A stretch of DNA of 17,373 nucleotides, taken from the NCBI GenBank assembly GCA_002412705.1, contig DHVO01000034.1:1-17373 (forward strand). The letters are read 5' to 3'. The DNA comes from Bacteroidales bacterium UBA5206. Lineage in GTDB: Bacteria; Bacteroidota; Bacteroidia; Bacteroidales; Tenuifilaceae. The notes under the pieces were generated by a model that saw nothing but the letters and a program-made list of their open reading frames with translations, ran no database searches and was not told where the DNA came from. Positions 9,501-15,184 of this stretch are shown one piece after another (within the stretch, counting starts at the first letter, position 1; the number at the start of each line of letters is the position of its first letter). Both the position numbers and the translations under genes were made by a program.

Positions 9501-10617
9501 GACTGCATGGGATTGCTACAGGCGCTTTTTGCAAAGTTGGGGCATGTCCTTTGGCATAGAGCGCAGCGCGTTTGACCATGTTGTGGCCATAAATCAGTCT
9601 AAATTTGGCGCTGAGGTTAGAGACCTATTCAACCCCGAGCAGATGAAACGTATAGCACTGGGATTTAAAAAAGTATTGGAGAATAGAAACGTGCCCCTAC
9701 ATAGCGACCCTATCCAGCAGCTGTTTGAGGCCATAAAAAATGTTCATAGCAGCTGGTACAGCCAGCGTGCTCAAGTGTACCGTAAGCATCTTCAAATTGC
9801 CGATGAGTGGGGAACTGCGGTAATAATTCAGAAAATGGTACTAGGAAATTTGCACAAAACATCGGGAACTGGGGTTGTTTTTACTCACGATACCAACATG
9901 GCCAATCCCGGAATAAGGCTAAATGGCGACTACTCCTTACTTAGCCAAGGGGAGGATGTTGTTGGTGGAACCACAACTGTACTGCCCATATCGGAACATC
10001 AAACCAATGGAAAAACCGCATCGCTACAAACTGTGCTACCCAGAGTTTACCAAAGGCTCTATCAGCTCTCCGATGAGCTCATCAATAAACTAAGCTTTGG
10101 GCATCAAGAGATTGAGTTCACATTTGAGTCCGATAATCCATACGATCTTTACATCCTACAGGTTCGCGATCAGGATATCTTTGTACCTGAGCTTCAAACG
10201 GTTTACGTTAAGCAGCCACCAAAAGCAAGTATACTGGGAAAAGGCATTGGTATCAGCAATCAGATACTAAATGGCATTATTGTTTTTGATTTTGATGATC
10301 TACAGCAGCAGAAAAAGCAAAACCCAGAAGTAAAGCTAATATTTGTAAGTGCCGACACTACTCCCGACGATATTGGTATTATACTAGAGTGCGATGGGCT
10401 AATTACCTCGCGCGGAGGTGCAACATCGCATGCTGCGGTAACAGCAGGTCGTCTTGGCAAAACATGCATTCTAAGCTGCAGTAACTTGCAGGTTTTCACT
10501 ACCGATAAGCGCTGTCGATTCGACGATATCACGCTGCACACAGGCGATTTAGTATCCATAGATGCCGCAACAGGAACCATTTACACAGGACATTTTAAAA
10601 CGGAAAAAAGTATGTAG
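6544..10617 (+). CDS. PPDK-like dikinase without a PEP/pyruvate barrel; large unknown N-terminal region
   Basis: This is a 1357-residue cytoplasmic protein with no signal peptide. Residues about 860-1210 match the ATP-grasp domain of pyruvate phosphate dikinase: IGSKGFFLKQL with K879, FPVPPGF (891-897), SVRSGTAISMPGAMNT with R951, WGTAVIIQKMVLGN, LSQGEDVVGG, and IEFTFE...LYILQVR with E1191 and Q1206. Residues about 1220-1340 are the swivelling phosphohistidine domain, TSRGGATSHAAVTAGRLGK, with H1296 as the expected phosphocarrier. The protein stops at 1357, where PPDK would continue with its PEP/pyruvate TIM barrel of roughly 350 residues. Residues 1 to about 850 appear almost entirely helical and match nothing I recognise; a conserved-looking block is GIPSMYGEYHEAKFEALGL. 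I infer that ATP phosphorylates H1296 and that the phosphate passes to an acceptor other than pyruvate. The substrate is unknown, and this should not be annotated as ppdK. Confidence 0.85.
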   Translation: MQTKLKSKALEANLEETSNVTINLPDSHRWLLSLSENQYGINQHTAEFLRELNHPYLNIEFLSEEIRKVALTDFWFYAKNTNAVKAFTITVDIIGYLLSKSNSAPVTDRLLLTVAGFIELIGKENKDYISVILQCINLYQNALLTHKLNVLQNASSIKKKLSFLTANSSTEKEYFNLLNAIAVETVDTWEQHSQIEHWLQRENKHFPDDNILVAQKVGADFYKELKRVIETSDTLLKLSKNVPLYSDIANYHRQLIDEFESPISQFHYLLYLLKLPTMEHLKDYLIWDLNKLLTSILNEIPNNQIEGFINDIFRLFEELQVTHKSIVLDCIATLGKEFARFFNKKLLNQFEEHVIRIGFTTPGNVFMSEDWQLKVDPNHLKSIRVWLELIETAPKRFEKLLAALVVNLKLGGILIFDTDLFQRDVSKLLNAEIGTVYKPVKQLCRIFPVYFNQIGAEGELRDVSTALDTLSNRQDRLMHFLRKQIHIDSNNKHIGFLQTILQFWVDGNMEPLAPLLPSDIKEKVSATNEWVTPMRLLIGQVSESLGVKPTELLSVRHDRLLEAMDSIRNVDSIHKEKLIHFHRIYHLLKEKYYADAVDIVAEIKLYGCLNPDDLKQFDAATENGNKLQMVRFVYLCMGKLNRVVTDKKKSEGWENIYYKRHVAFGIPSMYGEYHEAKFEALGLIFKMEKSVAKLMKDAVSDLNLSYITADTLVKTTELLMLFYQGLKLDGITNQGFESNLKMLKYSLSSRSFSLHQYINIFQFLSNNVKEIIRNTLYRRYDSALKQIIPYYLTEPEKQNPLISINKKTEAFYREMLSSTFLLQDLDTFITNILSSLNRMSALYSPDTISSIMSFDIDMMISPLYRENINLDNRVFIGSKGFFLKQLYLNKFPVPPGFILSTEVFRQQHTILSHAPLKTDYENLVLKHIKELEQLTGKRYGNPDNPLLLSVRSGTAISMPGAMNTFLNVGMNDTIAQALSLQPNMAWTAWDCYRRFLQSWGMSFGIERSAFDHVVAINQSKFGAEVRDLFNPEQMKRIALGFKKVLENRNVPLHSDPIQQLFEAIKNVHSSWYSQRAQVYRKHLQIADEWGTAVIIQKMVLGNLHKTSGTGVVFTHDTNMANPGIRLNGDYSLLSQGEDVVGGTTTVLPISEHQTNGKTASLQTVLPRVYQRLYQLSDELINKLSFGHQEIEFTFESDNPYDLYILQVRDQDIFVPELQTVYVKQPPKASILGKGIGISNQILNGIIVFDFDDLQQQKKQNPEVKLIFVSADTTPDDIGIILECDGLITSRGGATSHAAVTAGRLGKTCILSCSNLQVFTTDKRCRFDDITLHTGDLVSIDAATGTIYTGHFKTEKSM

Positions 10618-10679
10618 CTACAAAATATATAGCACTAATTGCATCAAGTTTTGAGCTGTAAGGAAACATTCTAAATTCA

Positions 10680-10752
10680 CTTTCAATATTGAAGCAACGA
10701 GTGCGCAAACGGTTGTTTTATTAAAAATATTGATACCTTTGCTTTCAATATT
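10680..10752. repeat. 11-bp direct repeats flanking the iorA promoter
   Basis: CTTTCAATATT occurs at 10680-10690 and again at 10742-10752, immediately after the -7 box. The first copy lies within the palindrome TTCAATATTGAA (10682-10693). The placement on both sides of the core promoter would suit an operator pair bound by a dimeric regulator. This is inference from position; the regulator is unknown, and a chance AT-rich repeat is possible. Confidence 0.4.
10712..10741 (+). promoter_or_regulatory. Bacteroidota-type promoter for iorAB
   Basis: TACCTTTG at 10734-10741 is a full match to the -7 consensus TAnnTTTG used by the Bacteroidota primary sigma factor. GTTG at 10712-10715, 18 bp upstream, is a 3-of-4 match to the -33 TTTG, with the spacer one short of the usual 19. 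Transcription should begin near 10748. Confidence 0.6.
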
Positions 10753-10806
10753 TTCGTAAAACTGAACTTTTAGATAACAAAACATAACAAAGCAATTCAG
10801 GTTGAA

Positions 10807-10884
10807 ATGAACACCAGTTTTGTCTTTTTCCTACATAACGTTGCACTTAACGTTGGCTATCTAAAGCGCTTTGGGGGGCTTTGA
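10807..10884 (+). CDS. Possible Phe-rich leader peptide upstream of iorA
   Basis: An ATG at 10807 opens a frame of 25 codons ending in TGA at 10882-10884, inside the presumed iorA leader transcript. It contains Phe at positions 5, 7, 8 and 22 and Tyr at 18 (segment SFVFFL). The stop codon falls in the left arm of the hairpin at 10880-10900. A Phe/Tyr-rich peptide before an arylpyruvate oxidoreductase would make sense as a sensor of charged aromatic tRNA. However, Phe codons are common by chance in T-rich DNA, and no classic terminator/antiterminator pair is visible. Treat it as a candidate only. Confidence 0.25.
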   Translation: MNTSFVFFLHNVALNVGYLKRFGGL

Positions 10885-10900
10885 TTCTGGAGGAATCAAA
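10880..10900 (+). promoter_or_regulatory. Leader hairpin before iorA
   Basis: TTTGATTC (10880-10887) pairs perfectly with GAATCAAA (10893-10900) around the 5-nt loop TGGAG. It is 48 nt upstream of the iorA ATG. It lacks a following T-run, so it is not a standard intrinsic terminator. It may be part of a leader structure, with the stop codon of the small ORF in its left arm. Confidence 0.45.
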
Positions 10901-10948
10901 ATCTAACCCAAATCATTCGTTTTCAAATATCTACGTAAAATATTTGTC

Positions 10949-12553
10949 ATGGAAAAACAACTTCTTTTAGGTGACGAGGCTCTTGCCCAAGGTGCAATTG
11001 ATGCTGGTTTATCTGGGGTTTATGCCTATCCTGGCACCCCATCAACAGAAATTATGGAGTACGTTCAGGGCTCAAAGCTAGCCGCCGAGCGTAACATTCA
11101 CCGCAAATGGTCGGCTAATGAGAAAACCGCCATGGAGGCAGCCATTGGTATGTCGTATGCAGGAAAGCGCGCCATGGTTTGCTTTAAGCACGTTGGGCTA
11201 AACGTTGCTGCCGATGCCTTTGTTAATGCAGCCGTAACAGGTGTAAATGGAGGTTTGGTTGTGGTTTCGGCTGACGATCCATCTATGCACTCGTCTCAAA
11301 ACGAGCAGGATTCAAGGTTCTACGCTAAGTTTGCCATGATTCCAATTCTTGAGCCATCTAACCAACAAGAGGCATACGATATGGCGTACATCGCTTTTGA
11401 ACTTTCGGAGCAACTTAATGTACCCATTATGATTAGGATTACCACCCGTTTGGCGCACTCCCGTGCCGACGTTGTGCGTAAAGCCATGAAGCAGCAAAAC
11501 GAGGTTAAGCTACCTAGCGATCCTCGTCAGTTTGTGCTGCTACCAGCCATTGCCCGTAGGAACTACAAAAAACTGCTTCTTGGACAAGCAGCAATGGAAT
11601 TAGAAGCGGAAAAATCTCCTTTTAACCAGTACATAGAGGGCGCCAACAAAAAGATGGGTATTATTACCACAGGTATTGCCTTTAACTACCTAATGGAGAA
11701 CTACCCAGATAGAGTTTGCCCATACCCAGTGCTAAAAATCACTCAGTACCCTCTACCTCAAAAGCTAGTTTCTAAAATTTACAATGAGTGCGATGAGCTG
11801 CTAATTCTAGAAGAGGGTGCACCTGTTGTTGAAGAGATGATTAGAGGATTCCTAAACCTAGGCAAACCCGTTCATGGTCGTTTAAATGGGCTACTTCCAC
11901 GCGATGGAGAGCTTAATCCTAACCTAGTGGCAAAATCGCTTGGAATGAGTTACTATGAGGGCAACGCAATTCCCGAAATTGTAAAGAACCGTCCACCATC
12001 ACTTTGCCAAGGTTGCGGCCACCGCGATGTTTACGCCGACCTTAACGAGGCACTTAAAGAGTATGGCACAGGCCGTGTATTTGCCGATATTGGATGCTAC
12101 ACCCTAGGTGCATTACCCCCATTCAATGCTATTAACACTACAGTTGATATGGGTGCATCAATCACTATGGCCAAGGGTGCTGCAGATGCTGGACTAGTAC
12201 CTGCAGTTGCTGTTATTGGCGACTCAACCTTTACCCATAGCGGAATGACTGGCCTGCTTGATGCTGTACTTGAGAATGCTCCTATTACTGTTATTATTTC
12301 CGATAACTCTACAACAGGAATGACCGGAGGTCAAGACTCATCTGCACTTGGTAAAATCCTTGAGATTTGCAAAGGAATAGGTGTTGATCCTGAGCACATT
12401 CACGTTACCACTCCGCTTCACAAGAACCATGAGGAGAACGTGGCGCTTATTAAAAAGGAGCTTGCTTACCAAGGTGTTTCAGTTATTATTCCACAACGTG
12501 AGTGTATTCAAACCTTTGCGCGCAGAAAACGCGAAGAGAAAAAGAATGCATAA
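10949..12553 (+). CDS. iorA: Indolepyruvate/arylpyruvate oxidoreductase, alpha (TPP) subunit, lacking the ferredoxin domain
   Basis: This 534-residue protein is the large subunit of the enzyme that oxidatively decarboxylates arylpyruvates, made by transamination of Trp, Phe and Tyr, to aryl-acetyl-CoA with electrons passed to ferredoxin. The N-terminal half is the pyrimidine-binding domain (AYPGTPSTEIMEY, KWSANEKTAMEAAIG, CFKHVGLNVAADAF, SADDPSMHSSQNEQDSR). The C-terminal half binds TPP: CQGCGHR with C353 and C356, then GDSTFTHSG (G424-D425-S426) leading to SDN (D452-N453). Family members with a ferredoxin module carry clustered Cys motifs after the equivalent of ECIQTFARRK; here the chain ends about ten residues later, so that module is missing. 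The clean stop and intact iorB downstream argue against a frameshift. Substrate choice (indole-, phenyl- or hydroxyphenylpyruvate) cannot be told from sequence. Confidence 0.93.
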   Translation: MEKQLLLGDEALAQGAIDAGLSGVYAYPGTPSTEIMEYVQGSKLAAERNIHRKWSANEKTAMEAAIGMSYAGKRAMVCFKHVGLNVAADAFVNAAVTGVNGGLVVVSADDPSMHSSQNEQDSRFYAKFAMIPILEPSNQQEAYDMAYIAFELSEQLNVPIMIRITTRLAHSRADVVRKAMKQQNEVKLPSDPRQFVLLPAIARRNYKKLLLGQAAMELEAEKSPFNQYIEGANKKMGIITTGIAFNYLMENYPDRVCPYPVLKITQYPLPQKLVSKIYNECDELLILEEGAPVVEEMIRGFLNLGKPVHGRLNGLLPRDGELNPNLVAKSLGMSYYEGNAIPEIVKNRPPSLCQGCGHRDVYADLNEALKEYGTGRVFADIGCYTLGALPPFNAINTTVDMGASITMAKGAADAGLVPAVAVIGDSTFTHSGMTGLLDAVLENAPITVIISDNSTTGMTGGQDSSALGKILEICKGIGVDPEHIHVTTPLHKNHEENVALIKKELAYQGVSVIIPQRECIQTFARRKREEKKNA

Positions 12554-12627
12554 GCAAAAGAATAAGCTGAGCGGATTATAGATAGGCCTTTTTGGCAATT
12601 CGTTAAACAACAAAAAAGCACTTAAGG

Positions 12628-13209
12628 ATGAAATCAGATATCATATTAGCAGGTGTAGGTGGACAAGGAATTCTATCCATTGCAGCAGCAATTGGCTTAG
12701 CCGCTGTTAAAGAAAACCTATACATTAAACAAGCCGAGGTTCACGGGATGAGCCAGCGTGGTGGCGACGTACAATCGAACCTACGTATTTCCGACAAGCC
12801 CATTGCATCGGACCTAATTCCTGCAGGAAAAGCAACCCTAATCCTTTCTGTTGAGCCAATGGAGTCGTTGCGTTACCTTCCTTTACTTTCAGAAAACGGA
12901 TGGCTTGTAACCAACTCAACCCCATTCAACAACATTACCGATTATCCATCAACAGAGAGCATTATAGCAGAAATTAAAAAAGTTAAAAACCACATTATTA
13001 TTGATGCCGACGCCATAGCCAAAGAGGCTGGCTCATCAAGAGCATCAAACATAGTGATGCTTGGCGCAGCATCGCCATTCCTAGACATGCCTTTCGAAAG
13101 CATTGAGGATGGTATTCGCCAGCTATTTGGTCGCAAGGGTGCCGATGTGGTTGAAACCAACCTTAAAGCACTTAGAGCAGGAAGAGCATATACCGAGAAA
13201 AACAGCTAG
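12628..13209 (+). CDS. iorB: Indolepyruvate/arylpyruvate oxidoreductase, beta (gamma-domain) subunit
   Basis: The 193-residue product matches the small subunit of indolepyruvate oxidoreductase, a Rossmann-like domain found as the gamma domain of 2-oxoacid:ferredoxin oxidoreductases. Signature stretches are ILAGVGGQGILSIAAAIG at residues 6-23, EVHGMSQRGGDVQSNLRI in the middle, and VMLGAASPFL near the end. Length is normal and no Fe-S Cys motif is present. It lies 74 bp after iorA on the same strand with no terminator between, so the two are very likely cotranscribed. AAGG directly abuts the ATG, which is too close for a Shine-Dalgarno role, in keeping with leader-independent starts in this phylum. 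A strong terminator follows 17 bp after the stop. No phenylacetate-CoA ligase gene accompanies the pair within the window. Confidence 0.93.
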   Translation: MKSDIILAGVGGQGILSIAAAIGLAAVKENLYIKQAEVHGMSQRGGDVQSNLRISDKPIASDLIPAGKATLILSVEPMESLRYLPLLSENGWLVTNSTPFNNITDYPSTESIIAEIKKVKNHIIIDADAIAKEAGSSRASNIVMLGAASPFLDMPFESIEDGIRQLFGRKGADVVETNLKALRAGRAYTEKNS

Positions 13210-13226
13210 TTTTTCACATACACCTA

Positions 13227-13264
13227 AAAAAGCCCTTGCATGTGTAAGGGCTTTTTCTTTTTTT
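13227..13264 (+). terminator. Rho-independent terminator of iorAB
   Basis: AAAAAGCCCTT (13227-13237) pairs perfectly with AAGGGCTTTTT (13246-13256) around an 8-nt loop, giving an 11-bp stem. It is followed by a T-rich tract to 13264. It lies 17 bp after the iorB stop and 33 bp before the kinase start. The A-rich left arm would also allow partial function on the minus strand. Confidence 0.92.
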
Positions 13265-13297
13265 ACATACCTTGTAATAAAATAGACTTGCGGAACA

Positions 13298-14239
13298 ATG
13301 AGCACAAAACGCTTAATAATTGGCTTAACACTAACGCTATTTGTTGCAATACCCTCTTTTGTAAGCGGCTCCAATATGGCTTCCGATTCCATTCAACACC
13401 AAGCAGCCCCGTGCTCAGAGCTTGCATCACGTGGAAAGAACGAAGCGTGGATTGTTTCACGTCCCGATTTTTTTGTTATTCACATTCCCAAAAAGCCACT
13501 ACCTGTTGCCATTGCCATAGCAACAACCCTATTCTTGGGTATTTTAGTTCTTTCGGTTTACGGCCGAACAAAACAAATTAAGTACAAAACCCGGAATATG
13601 GAGCTGGAGCAGCAGTTGCTTATATCGCAAATGAACCCCCACTTTGTGTTCAACTCTTTAACGGCGATACAGAGCTACATTTTCAGAAAAGACCCCCACC
13701 AAGCAGGTAAATACCTTGCGAGCTTCGCAAAACTGGTTAGGCTTATCCTAGAGAACTCAAGAAGCGAAATAGCCACAATAGACAAGGAGGTTAAAACGTT
13801 AGAGTACTACCTGGAACTTCAGTCCATGCGCTTTGAGGATAAGTTCGACTACGAAATTGTTGTTGATAGTGAGATTTTTAGAGACGAGATGGGCATTCCA
13901 CCCATGCTGGCTCAACCTTTAATAGAAAATGCCATTGAACACGGCATATCGCACATTCAGGAAAAGGGTCTCATAACCATTCGCTTCTCGCTCCAGGGTA
14001 AAAACATTATTCTTGAGGTTGAAGACAATGGTATTGGCATAAATGAATCCATTAGAATCCAAAAAGAGAAAGGTAAAAAGTACCAATCGCTTGCAACTAA
14101 TATAACCACCGAGCGATTAAAAAAACTTAGACAGGCCAAAGGCTACAAAATTGATTTAACCATTATTGATAAGAGTGAGCGTAACAGCAATGAACGTGGC
14201 ACCCTAGTTAAACTGGCAATTCCATATAAATACGCTTAA
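13298..14239 (+). CDS. LytS-type sensor histidine kinase (His_kinase family)
   Basis: This 313-residue kinase has a signal/TM segment at about residues 5-24 and a second TM at about 69-89 (LPVAIAIATTLFLGILVL). That leaves a short extracytoplasmic stretch of roughly 45 residues with one Cys. A cytoplasmic linker leads to the phosphoacceptor motif QMNPHFVFNSL, with H115. The ATPase part has the N-box PLIENAIEHG (N211) and DNGIGI (D243-G247). This is the LytS/YehU class that autophosphorylates and passes phosphate to LytTR regulators. It lacks the multi-TM 5TM sensor of true LytS, so it should not be named lytS. The ATG at 13298 is supported by the hydrophobic N-terminus. The regulator gene follows after 3 bp. 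The signal sensed is unknown. Confidence 0.9.
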   Translation: MSTKRLIIGLTLTLFVAIPSFVSGSNMASDSIQHQAAPCSELASRGKNEAWIVSRPDFFVIHIPKKPLPVAIAIATTLFLGILVLSVYGRTKQIKYKTRNMELEQQLLISQMNPHFVFNSLTAIQSYIFRKDPHQAGKYLASFAKLVRLILENSRSEIATIDKEVKTLEYYLELQSMRFEDKFDYEIVVDSEIFRDEMGIPPMLAQPLIENAIEHGISHIQEKGLITIRFSLQGKNIILEVEDNGIGINESIRIQKEKGKKYQSLATNITTERLKKLRQAKGYKIDLTIIDKSERNSNERGTLVKLAIPYKYA

Positions 14240-14242
14240 TGT

Positions 14243-14992
14243 ATGATTAACGCAGTTATTGTTGATGACGAAAGCAAGGCTCGTCAAACTATTGAAGAGA
14301 TGCTAAAAACCTACTGCCCACAGGTATCAATTGTTGGGCAAGCCGACTCTGTTGAGAATGCCTTTGAAATAATAAATCATACAAAACCCGATGTTGTTTT
14401 TCTTGACATCAGAATGCCCGATGGAACCGGATTCGACCTACTAAAGCGTTTTGAGAGCGTTTGGTTCCACTTTGTTATTATTACAGCCTTTGAAGATTAC
14501 GCTGTTGCAGCCTTTAAGTACAGCGCAATAGACTATATTCTTAAACCCATAGACCCATCGGATTTGTACGCAGCAGTAGAGAAACTTTCCAGAACAATTA
14601 ACCTTGAGGAGAATAAAAAAAAGATTGATACGCTGCTATCCAACGTTGACAACCCCAATAGCAAACCCAACAAAATTGTGCTTAAAACATCCGACAACAT
14701 TCATGTTGTGGATATCCAAAACATAGTGCGATGCGAGTCGCAAAACAACTACACCCAGTTCTTCTTTGAATCGGGCAAAAGCATTCTTATCTCCAAAACG
14801 CTAAAGGAGTTTGATGATATGCTTGCCGCATCGGGGTTTATTAGGGTTCACCAATCGCACCTAGTAAACAAACGGTTTGTAAAACAGCTAAAACGATTTC
14901 CGCAGCTTAAGCTTATTATGTTCGACGATTCCGAAATACCTGTAGCCGTTAGAAAAAAGGACTACATAATTGAGCAGATGGAGGGACGGTAG
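14243..14992 (+). CDS. LytTR-family response regulator
   Basis: The 249-residue protein has an N-terminal receiver domain with the acidic pair D8-D9, phosphoacceptor D55 (VVFLDIRMPDGTGF), T81 and K101 (DYILKP). A LytTR DNA-binding domain follows at about residues 145-245 (IVLKTSDNIHVV, ENNYTQ-like SQNNYTQF, GFIRVHQSHLVNKRFV). It starts 3 bp after the kinase stop, so the two are cotranscribed and very probably form a cognate pair. LytTR proteins bind paired short repeats upstream of target promoters. No clear target gene can be deduced from the neighbours. All key residues are intact. The gene ends 192 bp before the phosphate transporter. Confidence 0.95.
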   Translation: MINAVIVDDESKARQTIEEMLKTYCPQVSIVGQADSVENAFEIINHTKPDVVFLDIRMPDGTGFDLLKRFESVWFHFVIITAFEDYAVAAFKYSAIDYILKPIDPSDLYAAVEKLSRTINLEENKKKIDTLLSNVDNPNSKPNKIVLKTSDNIHVVDIQNIVRCESQNNYTQFFFESGKSILISKTLKEFDDMLAASGFIRVHQSHLVNKRFVKQLKRFPQLKLIMFDDSEIPVAVRKKDYIIEQMEGR

Positions 14993-15070
14993 GGTATTGA
15001 TAGTGTTTAGTGTTTGGTGTATAGTTGCACTGTCTATAATCTATAGAAGAGCATCAGATATCTTAATTCG

Positions 15071-15115
15071 CTTAACAATTTCTTAACATTGAGTTAAGGG
15101 AATGTTAAATAGGTT
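15071..15115 (+). promoter_or_regulatory. Pho-box-like array, four TTAA units at 11-bp period
   Basis: TTAACA (15072-15077), TTAACA (15083-15088), TTAAGG (15094-15099) and TTAAAT (15105-15110) begin exactly 11 bp apart, each separated by 5 bp. This is the layout of PhoB/PhoP binding sites, where TTAACA-like or CTGTCA-like half sites recur once per helical turn. The array lies 75-113 bp upstream of a phosphate transporter start. A weak -7-like box, TACTTTTA, sits at 15143-15150. Activation by a phosphate-responsive regulator is inferred. Confidence 0.6.
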
Positions 15116-15184
15116 ATCGATTAAAGAACTGCATACTAGAACTACTTTTACAGCGCCTAATACAAACTTAGAAAACTCTACAAG

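Larger units (their letters stand above)
10618..10948 (+). other. Intergenic region before iorA, 331 bp, with promoter and leader
   Basis: No long ORF lies here. The region holds a good Bacteroidota promoter (10712-10741), 11-bp direct repeats on either side of it, a possible 25-codon leader ORF (10807-10884), an 8-bp-stem hairpin (10880-10900), and short tandem repeats (TAACGTTG at 10836-10843 and 10848-10855; GCTTTG at 10868-10873 and 10878-10883). From the likely transcription start to the iorA ATG is about 200 nt, long enough for leader-mediated control. No terminator for the upstream dikinase gene is evident. Confidence 0.6.

Noticed and set aside
6544..10617. Naming the large gene ppdK or ppsA
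   Set aside because: The PEP/pyruvate-binding barrel needed for either reaction is absent, so those names would mislead.
13268..13275. TACCTTGT as a -7 box for the kinase gene
   Set aside because: It mismatches the last two consensus bases and has no -33 element at the right distance, where the terminator stem lies.
13240..13581. Plus-strand open frame overlapping the terminator and the kinase start
   Set aside because: It begins within the terminator hairpin and runs out of frame through the kinase signal peptide; its translation has no domain features.
15033..15047. Small palindrome TCTATA-ATC-TATAGA between the regulator and transporter genes
   Set aside because: It is short and entirely AT-biased, without a T-run or promoter relation; chance is a sufficient explanation.
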